Source: Arcuatula senhousia | Lineage: Eukaryota; Mollusca; Bivalvia; Mytilida; Mytilidae | Direction: 5' to 3' | Length of the DNA stretch: 64,000 nt | Assembly: GCA_963971305.1 (NCBI GenBank) | Contig: OZ020303.1 | Coordinates: forward strand, 19,217,184 to 19,281,183 | Shown: positions 22,952-33,926 of the stretch, piece after piece | Position numbering within the stretch: position 1 is the first letter of the stretch | Layout: each line of letters starts with the position of its first letter | Translations under genes and position numbers: made by a program | Notes under the pieces: generated by a model | The model's input: only the letters and a program-made list of their open reading frames with translations | Told to the model about the DNA's origin: nothing | The model's database searches: none

Positions 22952-24519
22952 AGCTCACCTGGACTGAAGGTCCATGTGAGCTATTGCAATCACTTGGCGT
23001 CCGTCGTCGTCGTCGTCGTCGCCTGTCCTCTGTTACCAATTTTACAAAAATCTTCTCCTCTGAAACTACTGAACAGAAATTAATGAAACTTAGTATGATA
23101 GATCCTTAGGGTATCCTGCACAAAATTTGCATGGGGATTTTTGATCCGTCAAAAAACATGGCCGCCATTGCTAAAAATAGACCAGGGGGTCAAACTACTG
23201 TTTTTGGCTTGTAAATCAAAAAGTATAAGAGATAGATGAATCTGATGCCACCCTACTGCTTCAGCATCAAAACTTCAACAAGTTCCATATGGTCCAAGTT
23301 GTCAGATGACCCCTTATAGGAGTTACAGTCCCTTAAAGGTAAAAAATAGCGTTTTTCATGTTTTTGCCCTATAGTATGAAAACTATTGCAGATAGAGAAA
23401 AGCTGTTGCTTGCTTAAATGTTCAGCTCATTTAGCTCAACAAAAGTCTTCATAGGGTCGAAGTTGTCAGATGACCCCTTATAGGGGTTACAGCCCCTTAA
23501 AGGCAAAAAATAGTGTTTTTGGCCTATTGAAAGAAAACTATGGCAGATAGAGAAAAGCTGTTGCTTGCTTTAATGTTCAGCTCATTTAGCTCTAAAAAGG
23601 CCTTCATAGAGTCGAAGTTGTCAGATGACCCCTTATAGGGGATACAGCCCCTTAAAGGCGAAAAATAATGTATTTGGCCTATAGATTGACAACTATTACA
23701 GATAGGGAAAAGTTGTTGCTTGCTTAAATGTTCAGGTCATTTAGCTCTACAAAAGTCTTCATAGGGTCGAAGATGTCAGATGACCCCTTATAGGGGTTAC
23801 AGCCCCTTAAAGGCGAAAAATAGAGTTTTTGGCCTATAGATTGAAAACTATTGCAGATAGAGAAAAGCTGTTGCTTGCTTAAATGTTCAGCTCATTTAGC
23901 TCTACTAAAGTCTTCATAGGGTCAAAGTTGTCAGATGACCCCTTATAGGGGTTACAGCCCCTTTAAGGTGAAAAATAATGTATTTGGCCTATAGATTGAC
24001 AACTATTACAGATAGGGAAAAGTTGTTGCTTGCTTAAATGTTCAGGTCATTTAGCTCTACAAAAGTCTTCATAGGGTCGAAGATGTCAGATGACCCCTTT
24101 TAGGGGTTACAGCCCCTTAAAGGCGAAAAATAGTGTTTTTGGCCTATAATTTAGCTCTACAAAAGTCGTCATAGGGTCGAAGTTGTTAGATGATCCCTTA
24201 TAGGGGTTATTGCCCCTAAATTAACATGTTTTCATGTTTTTGGCTTATATAATGAAAACTATAACAGATAAAGAAAAGTGGTTGCTTGTTTAAATGTTCA
24301 GTTCATTAAGCTCCTAACAAAAGTCTCGATAGAGTCAAAGTTTTCAGATAGCCCTTAAAATAACATTTTGCACATTTTTGGCTTACAGAATGGAAACTAT
24401 TGCTAAAAGAGAAAAGATGTTGCTTGCTTAAATGTTCAGCTTATTTAGCTCTACAAAGTTCTTTATAGGGTTGACATCAAGACCAGGTGAGTGATTCAGG
24501 CTCCTGGGAGCCTCTTGTT
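22952..24519. mobile_element. Tandem-core element (pearl / HINE type), 155-bp units
   Basis: The left end is a hairpin (AGCTCACCTGG...CCATGTGAGCT, 22952-22982), followed by a GTC microsatellite. About seven core units follow, spaced 164, 155, 155, 155, 155 and 100 bp (marker TGACCCCTTATAGGGG at 23307, 23471, 23626, 23781, 23936, 24091, 24191). The right end is a hairpin (AGGCTCCTGGGAGCCT, 24498-24513). This matches the published plan of bivalve pearl elements and Helentron-derived HINEs: short ends, tandem core, microsatellite, hairpin. No coding capacity. Confidence 0.7.
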
Positions 24520-24954
24520 AAAATTCAAAATGGTGGATTATCTTTCATCTAATTTTACATTATTTCCATGCCTAACCGTGACAAGAGGAATACTTATTAG
24601 TATAAATCAAAGAAATGATGAAAAATCCTAACACATTGAATAAGCAGCTGCACAATTTTCAATATGTATCCTTACTTTTGGTCGCCATAATATTTAGGGA
24701 GTTCGTATTGAATTCAACAAAACTGAAAGATTTTTAAAAGTTTTGATAGATAATTAAGTAGAGCTTATTTTGACTCTCTACCAGGATTTAGATTTCTATC
24801 TATATCGTAAAAAGTTGAAAGAAAATATCACAAAAACTCTTAAAAATACGATTTTTTAAAGTTACACGTATTTGCAAAATCCTGCATTTTAACCGTAATA
24901 GTTTTTTAGAGGGATGAAAAAAGCAAGCAAATGTGTGGCACAATCTTCTATGGT

Positions 24955-25525
24955 ACACAATCTTTCACGTACAATCCACTATTTGGCATTTAAGGGGTCC
25001 TTTAATGGTCATCTGCAAATTTTGGCCTAATGGAAACAAAACCATTTCCCTAACTTCACAATCTACAAGACCAAAACCTCTATTTTTGGGGTTCACATAA
25101 CGCTATAACCACTATTTTTGGCATTTAAGGGGCCATAACCCCTATAAGGGGTCATCTGACAATTCAACCTAATGGACAACTTTGTAGATTTCATTTAATG
25201 CAAGCAAGATCTTTCCCTATCCTCTATTGTTCACATTCTATAAGATCTTGACGTGCTTTTTAATTTACCGCCAGAATTTTGATATCTGTCACCGTTTTTG
25301 AGTTATTTGCATAAAACGGCTGTTTAACCCCCCCCCCTGTTGGCGAATATGTTTTTTTATAAGATCAATTTAAGATGAGGATCGTTTGTAGCCAACATGT
25401 CATATATCATTCCTATGAAGTTTTAGTCAAATTGGTTCAGTAGTTTCAGACAAGAAGAAGATTTTTGAAATTGTTTACAGACGAAGGACGCAGAGTGATG
25501 GCATGTGTGACGGGGTTTAACTAGT
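24955..25525 (-). repeat. Diverged, inverted relative of the 155-bp core element
   Basis: CCCCTATAAGGGGTCATCTGACA at about 25140 is, with small changes, the reverse complement of the core marker of 22952-24519 (palindromic heart CCCCTATAAGGGG). The surrounding phrases (GGCATTTAAGGGG, TTGCxxxAAAACCATTTCCCT) are repeated within the segment. Confidence 0.5.
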
Positions 25526-25699
25526 TTTTTAGGCCAACCTTCCCTCTATTGAAGCACAAAAATAACACACAGCACTTATTAAGTAGTTAAATGACTAAAG
25601 AAGAATAACTCAAATTAAGCTTGACTCAGTATTACACCAACAGACAGGATGTTTTTCTTAGTCAAAGCGTGAATTAGTCTATGTTTTGTGGTTTGGAGT

Positions 25700-27000
25700 C
25701 ACGGTCGGTAAACAGTGTTCTCAAACTCTTGCTTCTTCACTGGGGCGTCTTTTCTAGACAAAACGTGCGTCGGAAACGGTTTTGAATTTGTCGTTTGAAC
25801 GAAGCAAATAAAGGTAATAACAAAACTACCGAACTTGAATAGTCAATCTCATTGTAATGACAAAAACGAATCAGTCATACCGGAGAATTGGTGGATCGCT
25901 ATGGTCCTGACTTGGTACAAGCATTCAAACGAAATGGTGAGTTAAACCAGGTTTTATGGCGCCAAACCTCCCTCTTCAATTGCGATCTTAGGATCCGGTA
26001 ATGACCATAGAACACAACATAGTTGTGAGACACAATAGGGATATTGAGGTGATCATCTCAGTACAGCAGACCAGTCAAACACTAATTAAAACAATTAATC
26101 ACCATATCTTTTAACACAATTTTGATCTTTACTACTAGTGGCTGATAACGAAGAAAGATTTTTTAGGGATCGTAAGAGATGTATTTTCTTATAGCCCTGC
26201 TCCAAAAGTCGATCACGAAGAAATCGGTGTCTGATCAAAAAATCTGTGAAATGTGTACAAGCTCTGGTATATCGAATAAGTTGTGAAATCTAAACACCGT
26301 ATGCAGGGGAAGTAGGTATATTGCTCTGTAGATTATGAAAATTAATAATTTGAAAATTAAAATCGTCTCTTTTATCGTAAATTTTTGTACTGACATGACC
26401 TTCGAGGTGCAAATTCAAGAAAGACGTGAAGCAATTTGATTCGGTGATCTCTTTAATCTCCAATTCTGAAGGATATATTGAAGGAATCCATCTGTCAAAT
26501 GAAGTGTTAATGGCAGAAAGGACATCATCAATATATCTGAATGTAAGATTAAATGACCTTGCCTCTTTCATCTTCTTGTTCTTTACTAGTCCCTGAAGAA
26601 ATTCAGTCTCGTAAGAGTATAAAAACAAATCGGCGAGGAGAAGAGCACAGTTTGTGCCCATTGGAATGCCGATTTGTTGTTGAAAAAAATCTCTCCTCCG
26701 AAGGTGACAAATATGTTGTCAATGAGGAAATCAAGCATACTGCAAACTTGTTCCAGTGTTTAACAAATTTTATCTTTGAAAGAAGTTGAATCTCGGAAAA
26801 CCGAAGAGGGAGAGAAAATCAGTTGACATAAGGCACCATGGTAAACCATTCATCATAACTGAACGCACACTTAAAACTAAACTAAACGGTAAGAATAAGA
26901 AGTGGTCTATTGTTGCAAAACACCCGCTGCCTTTTAGTCAAATCCAGCTACGAATAATTCAGAAACTCTATAAATAACAAACCCGCATTTTTACTTACCC
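25700..27000 (-). pseudogene. Reverse transcriptase relic, copy c
   Basis: The best preserved copy. Minus-strand 26661-26290 gives GTNCALLLADLFLYSYETEF, then RSFNLTFRYIDDVLSAINTSF with the YIDD catalytic motif, then IYPSELEIKEI, KIYDKRDDFNFQIINFHNL and a stop after PTSPAYGV. After that stop the same sequence continues as ISQLIRYTRAC in the same frame. Upstream pieces in other frames (RFSEIQLL, NKFAVCLISSL) reach about 26985, so at least one frameshift and one stop disable it. Downstream (25880-25960) lies a block with GTCCTGACTTGGTACAAGC, which recurs in similar form at 29350. Confidence 0.8.
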
Positions 27001-27539
27001 CAGAGATCACGAGCACATGAAGTCTTCTGAATTGACGAGAACCACGAAGAAACACAAAGATTCAAAAACAACTGAATAGCAAACATGATCTGGAATAACG
27101 AATCAATTGTTAAACGGTTATTTCGTTATTGTCAAGTTCGAGATATATGAAAGTGTCATTTTAGAATCTTTACTGTTAATAATTTGTTCTTAATCTCCAA
27201 GGGTAGAACCGATTACAAAGCCTTTCTTTATATATGCATTTAAAGTTAAGCAGATGCTGTTTGGTCAGACTGTCTCTGTAGAGAAACTGTCAAATAGAAG
27301 CCTTTTTAAAATGTGTTAAATTAATGCTGTAATTTTTAAAGGTTGCTTAGTAGGACGACGGAGTAACTCCTTTTGCCTTTGATAATCCTCCACAGCTTTT
27401 TTGTTCAACATTTGTATAAGGCAAGGTAGCAATAGCAAACTGGTTCTTTTATAAAGATGTACTAAATCATACATTTGTATATGTTGTAATAAGGCTCTAA
27501 ATGTATATAAGCAACGCTATATATAGGAGTCATTTTGGT

Positions 27540-27840
27540 ACTATTCGTCGTTTTGCGGCGTCTGGTGTCCTTTGAAATCAACAAAATTTCCATCGCAGTG
27601 CCATAGTCCTACCCCAGACATAGGTTGATCATCTTAGTAATAATTTGGTTCTTCAGTTTGGTATTTTTTTGTTTTATTTTTCTATGCTCTTCATAACCAT
27701 GCATAGGTTTGGCATTTTCAATATTTTTGGTAGAGCGCCTCTGATGAGTCTTGAATAGACGCGCGTTTCGTGTCTGGAACTTTGTTGTCATTTTTATTTC
27801 TTGATATTTGCGTGTTGATTTCTCCTTAGAACTGTGTGGT
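27540..27840 (-). repeat. Retroelement-associated repeat fragment
   Basis: The minus strand carries ACACGAAACGCGCGTCTA and the translated phrase FQTRNARLFKTHQRRS; a related block (GTCTAGACAAAACGTGCGTC-like) lies at 25740 beside copy c. Probably a detached end of the same family. Confidence 0.4.
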
Positions 27841-28900
27841 GTAAAGTGATTTTATGCCTGTAAGTCATCTTCTTCCTGATACTCTAAGACGCACGCGATA
27901 TTCGTATTATATGGAAGACCGACGAGATTCTAGTAAAACTATTTTTACAAAAGTACTTTCTTTTTTAACAAAAGGATAAGTAATACAAAGCCCAAACATC
28001 GTAAGAAGGGCATTCTCCACCTCAGGCCTATCAGAAGACACACAAATGTCTTTGATAGTCCAAATGTAGCTTAAGATAATCATATACTAGTATATTTTGT
28101 TGTTTTCGGCAAAAGTTAAATTTGCTTTGTAACTACCATATATAAATAAAAATTTAGAAAAGGAGAAACAATCTTGTTACAAATGTTTATTTGTCGGTCT
28201 TAGTATCCTGTAAACTACGCAGTGGATCTGAAATAGAACTAATTAGCTTTCTAATCCACCTTAATAGTTTTGCTAACTAACAATTTTGCCATTGAATAGA
28301 TATAAAGCAAATCGATAATAATAAAAAAAAAACATTTCTAATATTCAGATTATGGGGTTTCTTAAAAAGATTTCGTGCACTTTGTATGTCTGACAAACGA
28401 TAATGGATGTAAAATTAAAGGGCAATAAGTATTCCAGAAAAAAAAGTTTTTGTGTATAAAAACTCTAGAAGTTATTTCAATCGTTTTATCGCATTCAATT
28501 TTTAAAATATATTTACGTTTTATTTCAAATGAAAATCAATAAAGCCAATAAATAATTCTTCAACAACAAAAAATATATTTCATACCAATCCTTATTGAGC
28601 TTGAACCTCAATTTTTAGTAACTGCTTACCCTTCCGGATCAATTTCTAGTTCGCGTAAGCTGTTTTGTGGTTATTGACTTTTATATAATTGGTTTTGTCA
28701 TGGCATTTTCGAACGGTATTTTGTATGTTCGGTCAAATTTGTACTTTGATATCATTAATAAAAAATATGTTAGATTAAATAATTCGTGATTGTTTTATCT
28801 AGGTTCAAACTGCATGCTTTGTCTAGGAATATTGATGGGGAGAGGGGAGGTTGGGTCCAAAAAACTAGTTTAACCCCGCCACATATTATATGTACCTGTT
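27841..28900. other. Intergenic, nothing recognised
   Basis: AT-rich with homopolymer runs. No coding signal and no repeat family identified. Confidence 0.4.
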
Positions 28901-28920
28901 CTAAGCCAGGAATCTTTGAC

Positions 28921-29168
28921 AAAGCTTTGTTTGTACTTATCTTTTTTGGTGTTTTCTGTTCTTTGTTTAAGAAGGGGGTCTATCTGTGACTATTTCGGGA
29001 CTGGATTAGAATAATACGCATTTTATTTAGACAATTGGCCAATTGCAGAACCGTGAGCAACGGCTACTGGCCTCGTTGAAGGCTGCTGGCGGTTGTCCAT
29101 TGTGGTTTTTGCCGCTTGATTGTGGGCTGTGACGCGTACACTTATTCCACATCTCATTATTTTCTATT
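28921..29168 (+). repeat. Dispersed repeat, left copy of a direct pair
   Basis: Matches 32003-32232 in the same orientation, with shared blocks AAGAAGGxGGxCT, GGACTGGATT, GGCCAAT, GAGCA, CTACTG, CATTGTGGT, GCCGCTTG and GCGTACACTTATTCCACATC followed by TCATTAT. The two copies enclose the unrecognised 183-codon exon and the 60-bp satellite. Confidence 0.65.
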
Positions 29169-29400
29169 GCTATCCCATTAGTGTCTCCAAGCCGTGTTGG
29201 CTTTATTTTTGTTTGTTTGGTTGGTTTTGATGTGTTTTTTTTTTTGGTAAATTACTATCCATTGTCTCTACCAATTGTCATTATGGAAGCGAGAGGTTTG
29301 GGGCCATTTAACCTCGTCCCTCCTACACTTCTTTTGAAATACCTGTACCAAGTCAGGACTATTGAAACCTTCAATAGTTTCTTATTTTGTGTATAATAAT
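29169..29400 (-). repeat. Retroelement 3'-end fragment
   Basis: The minus strand reads GTCCTGACTTGGTACAGG followed by AGGGACGAGGTTAAATGG, related to the block downstream of reverse transcriptase copy c at 25880-25960. Confidence 0.45.
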
Positions 29401-29593
29401 TAATCTTTGTGTCATTTGAGATTGGTCATCCCAGTTAATTTGTAAGCTTAATTAATTGTAAAATCTTTATGTTCGATTTTATATTAATGTCAACAACAAC
29501 ATAAACATACTAAATTGAACATAAGAATTTCATTTGTCGGAAGTACATATTTATACAAATAAAAAATCTGAAATATTTTTTTCTTTTTTTTTC

Positions 29594-30143
29594 TTACATT
29601 GTAAACTGTCGGAACAATGGGAATCTTGTATAATTAGTTTGTTTCTTGTTGATTTTCGATTTCTGTCTTTTAAATGGATGTTCCTTGGACTTTTCTTTGC
29701 TAGGAGGAACATAGATTTCCTTGCCATCCTCACAAATAACCGTGCATTCTAAAGTAGTTTTATCATTTTCAGTCTGTTTGTTTGTAGGCTTTGGTGGACC
29801 AAAATGTTTAGTCCAGTTATTGTAACTGTATCGTAAATCTTCCGTTGGAACGTGCGAAGACGAATTTAACAATTTCAGAAAATGTGTCGCAACTTTCTGC
29901 TTTTGTCTACTGCATTCAATTTCAAACAATTTCTTCTGTCTGTCATTAGCCCTGAATTCTCGCTGTGTGTCTTTGTTTAAAAATATATGTCTTTTATGTA
30001 AGTGAACGGAACCGAACACTTTATTCATGAGTTCAAACCGAACATCCTTCGTCAAGTCGTATTGTGGAAACAGAGCCATTTGAACAGGTTCTTCAGTACA
30101 TTCCGTAACACTTTTTCTCTTATGGCGCATAATAGGAATCAAC
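29594..30143 (-). CDS. Unrecognised basic protein, terminal coding exon
   Basis: A 183-codon open frame on the minus strand ending TAA at 29596-29594. A T-rich tract ending TTTTTTAAG gives an acceptor just before 30143. Either an upstream exon supplies the start (phase 2 junction), or the ATG at the MRHKRKSV site is used, giving about 178 residues. The protein is Lys/Arg-rich and soluble, with no signal peptide or membrane segment. Its parts are an N-terminal FPQYDLTKDVRFELMNKVFG, a central charged helix-like segment (QREFRANDRQKKLFEIE), a middle motif YSYNNWTKHFGPPKP, and a basic C-terminus. Composition is non-repetitive and unlike the flanking repeats, which favours a real exon. The family was not recognised. 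Confidence 0.55.
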
Positions 30144-31284
30144 CTTAAAAAATTTAAGTATTTTGATGAACAGAACTTTCTTTAGTCAAGCACAATATTC
30201 CGAAAAACGATCCTGGGTGACACCTACACCCGTTTACTTTAACTTCTTTTGCTGGTCAGAAAGTTCGTATTGCATATCACACCTTTGTTGCTCAATGTTA
30301 ACACTTATGTTAAAATATGGACTCCATATGATAATTTCTCCGTTACATGACAAGCGTTAATCCAAGTCCTTCCCTTTTGTTGACCTAGCAAAGAAATCAA
30401 ACATGTTATATATGGAAATGAAAATAAATTTATTACAATTCCCTCCATAAGGAAACATCAAATGTCATAAAATCCGAGATTATCTCCCTTCAACAACAAA
30501 TCCAATTGTTATCGAGACTATCAAACCTCACATTAACAATATTTTATGTCTTTAGGTCTCCAATACTGTGCCATTCACAACTTTATGTCCTACTGATGTG
30601 ATTTATGTCAGAAAAGTCAGCGAATTTCAGCTGCTTCTTAGTCCTGGGTTACTGGTGTCTTGGTAAAAAAGTGTAACATTTCAAACACCATCGTTAAAAA
30701 ATGCTCCAATGTTATCTTTTCCTGTTAATTCGTGACAGTTATAACCATAATTATTGCATTAAATCATCTGTTTTATGGCGTTTTAAAAGCTAAATTATGT
30801 GAAGTATGAAGTATAACTTTTACTTACCAACTCTAGTTTTAATAAGAGGCGTTTTAAAAATCTTATCGCCTAAATCTTGTCATGTCTTAAACAAATATAT
30901 TAAATTTCTCTCTTAAAAGGACTTTTCACGGGTTGTCTGACAGAGATTGACTTGATAATCTTTTGTTTTTAGCTTTTAACCGACTGTCCTAACAATTTCG
31001 GAATTACCTTTGTTTGTAGAGTTGTAGTGGTCAAATGTTGACTATTTTGTTAATTAAAATTAAAATAAATGAAATTTTCAACAACATGTCCAAATTTCTT
31101 TCAAAACAAAATTACAAGTAAGTTTCTGGCTTGAAAATTTCAATATATGTACATCTGAGGAAGTTTCGAATTTATAAAACACTTACCAGAAACTCTTTAA
31201 CCAAAAGGGTAATGCCACAGAAAACTAAAAGTAGTATAAAAAGAGACCAGTTAAAGCCAATTCAAGTTCAACAAACAACTTCCA

Positions 31285-31870
31285 TTCCGTATTCAGCCCA
31301 CATCATGGTCGTGTACCACAGGTTTCGATTCCATGACTGTTCACTCCCCAAGATAACCTAGATCATGGTCGTAAACCACAGGTTTCGATTCCACGTCTGT
31401 TCACTCCCCAAGATAACTTAGATCATGGTCGTAAACCACAGGTTTCGATTCCACGTCTGTTCACTCCCCAAGATAACTTAGATCATGGTCGTAAACCACA
31501 GGTTTCGATTCCACGTCTGTTCACTCTCAAAATATAACCTAAATAGTGGTAGTAAACCACATGTTTCGATTCCACGACTGTTCACTCCCCAAGATAACCT
31601 AGATCATGGTCGTAAACCACAGGTTTCGATTCCACGTCTGCTCACTCCCCAATATAACTTAGATCATGGTCGTAAACCACAGGTTTCGATTCCACGTCTG
31701 TTCACTCCCAAAATATAACCTAAATAGTGGTAGTAAACCACAGGTTTCGATTCCACGACTGTTCCCTCCCCAAGATAACCTACATCCACAGGTTTCGATT
31801 CCACAGATAACCTAGATCATGGTAGTAAACCACATGTTTCGATTCCATGTCACGTCTGTTCACTCCCCAA
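31285..31870. repeat. 60-bp satellite, about ten units
   Basis: The marker GGTTTCGATTCCA recurs at about 31320, 31381, 31441, 31501, 31562, 31622, 31682 and 31744, then at irregular spacing to 31840. Units share CATGGTCGTAAACCACAGG and CTGTTCACTCCCCAAGATAA. The later units are truncated. Because the unit is a multiple of three it keeps a frame open (31485-31718), which is not evidence of a gene. Confidence 0.9.
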
Positions 31871-32002
31871 GATGAAGGAGAGAAGCGATATCGACTGCTG
31901 GTTACCGACTATGAGCTCGTGGTACACCTATTTCATATCATAGATTCAGAGGTTTTGTTAGCATAGTGCAAGTTAATATCTTGACTTCCTTCCCGAAAAT
32001 AT

Positions 32003-32232
32003 CCAGAAAGCTTTTGTATGTACTTGTACTGTTCCTTGATTAAGAAGGAGGCCTTTCTTTGACTATTTAAGGACTGGATTTGAATTGTGTGCATACTATT
32101 TTGACTTTGGGCCAATCGAAAAACAGCGAGCAGCGCCTACTGACGTTGAATTTCATTGTGGTCTTTTTAAATTGCCGCTTGTTTATGTGAGCTATGTTGC
32201 GTACACTTATTCCACATCTCATTATCTTCTAT
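32003..32232 (+). repeat. Dispersed repeat, right copy of a direct pair
   Basis: Diverged partner of 28921-29168, same orientation, ending at the same phrase (TATTCCACATCTCATTAT). Confidence 0.65.
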
Positions 32233-33926
32233 CAGTTCAGAAATAAAAAAATACAAAATATACAAACATTCGTGCATTCTAACATTTTTATCTCTTTGAT
32301 ATCTGCTTTTAAAAAGTCGAGATCTATCAATTGATGAGGTTTACTAATAATGCACCATACAATGTCTAAATAACCAAGATAATGAAAAAATATATCTATA
32401 AAAGAGTCTCTAATGACGTCTCAAATGCAATATTTCGAAATCTGGAACATTAAGTCAAAATAGCTTATGAAAATTCAAATTTTAAACTTGTGAATTGATT
32501 TTCTTACCTGCTTGTCTAGTAGCAAAGTGGAATATCTGATGAGAACTGGGGACTGAGTCAACATTGACAAACACATATTTTTGTTTATGTACTTTTAAAA
32601 TAAACACCAAAATGAAAGAGACTGTTTGATTGGTATAGAGATATCGCTGGAACAGTAAACAAATCTTACCAATAGAAGGTGTATTGAACCTTACCGATCA
32701 AGTTCCGTTGTCTTTCAGTAGGAGGTTAAATGTTTGTTAATTAAATGGAAAGATATATTTGACAAAGGTGATAATATGAAATATTAGGTCTGAAAATGGC
32801 GCTTCTGTACTTTGGTTGTTCAGTTAGTATGGATTTCTATTGTTCGTTGACTGTAAGCATGGCGACAAGTGTCCTTTTTTGTTTGAAATAGAAGTAATAA
32901 AAACAAAATTACTTACTTATTGTTGTGCTTTTAAAATCTTATAGAAAGAAAATTACATAATAGTCCTCCAAAAAATATAAAGCCTCAACATATAACATGT
33001 CTGCAAATGGGTTCAGCAAATAATACTTTACATATAGATGCAAAACTTTGTAAAGATACAACTTTCTAATTTTCATTTTGAGGATCTGACGAAAGAAAAC
33101 TCTCTAAAAGTTGAGTGGCTTGCGCATCGCGTTCAATTTGCTTTAGATCAGTAAAGAAATGTATTGACTAATCTTTTTGGCGTTTGAATGTTCAGCAAAT
33201 AGAACTTATTGGTGCTTTACCAGGTCGTGGACAGCGATAATCGAAAGATCACAAAACTCCGACAATAATGAGAAAAAGTGATGGAAAAGTCAAGCTACGT
33301 ACGTATGTACAAGCATTCTACTGGTAAATCCTATTTTGTGTAGTAAAGAAAAGATAAGTTACGTTGCTGGCAAATATTAGACAACATTGCAAAGATTTCT
33401 GTGCTTTTTCATTCATTCCTTTTTCCTGCGACAGCAGTCAGCATTGATCTCATAACCTCTGTAACATCCTTGTTTCACTTTCTCCGTGTCTTTTTAATCC
33501 ATTTTTTGCAGTGTCATCACAGCATTGTACAAAACAAACAACGACCAAAGAATTATTTTATATGAGAACACTGGTCTTCATATTGCTGTTTCAGTTTAGC
33601 CTGTTTGCTAGTATTTTTAAATTATAATATATTTATTTGTAAAAGCTACCGGATATTCTTATATCAATATTTATTTTTCAATTGCATTTTTGGCAGTTTG
33701 CATGATATCATACATAAAAAAAGTTAATAGTCAAATAGTCAATTATAAATTTCTATCCCGGATCTCAATCCACTTGAATTCCTTTCTGCTACCAAGCATA
33801 ATCATATTGCATTTTAAATGTAAAAATGAAACGAAATGAGTTTATAAACGCGCATAATGATGATGGAAAATGTAAAATGTTTACAAAGCACAATGGGACT
33901 CTTTGGTATAAGGGGCAAATATACTT
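32233..33926. other. Intergenic, nothing firm
   Basis: One weak exon candidate on the minus strand: 32576-32518, starting ATG-TTG-ACT and ending CAG before GTAAGAAA, 19 codons, phase 0. It does not join in phase with the exon at 30143. No repeat recognised. Confidence 0.3.

Noticed and set aside
22995..23020. GTC repeat as a CRISPR-like or coding poly-Val/Ser run
   Set aside because: Plain microsatellite within the tandem-core element; no spacer structure and no frame.
31485..31718. 77-codon repeat-peptide frame
   Set aside because: Follows from the 60-bp unit being a multiple of three; no start context, no transcript evidence.
32518..32576. Possible first exon for the unknown gene at 29594-30143
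   Set aside because: Has an ATG and a donor, but ends in phase 0 while the downstream acceptor needs phase 2.
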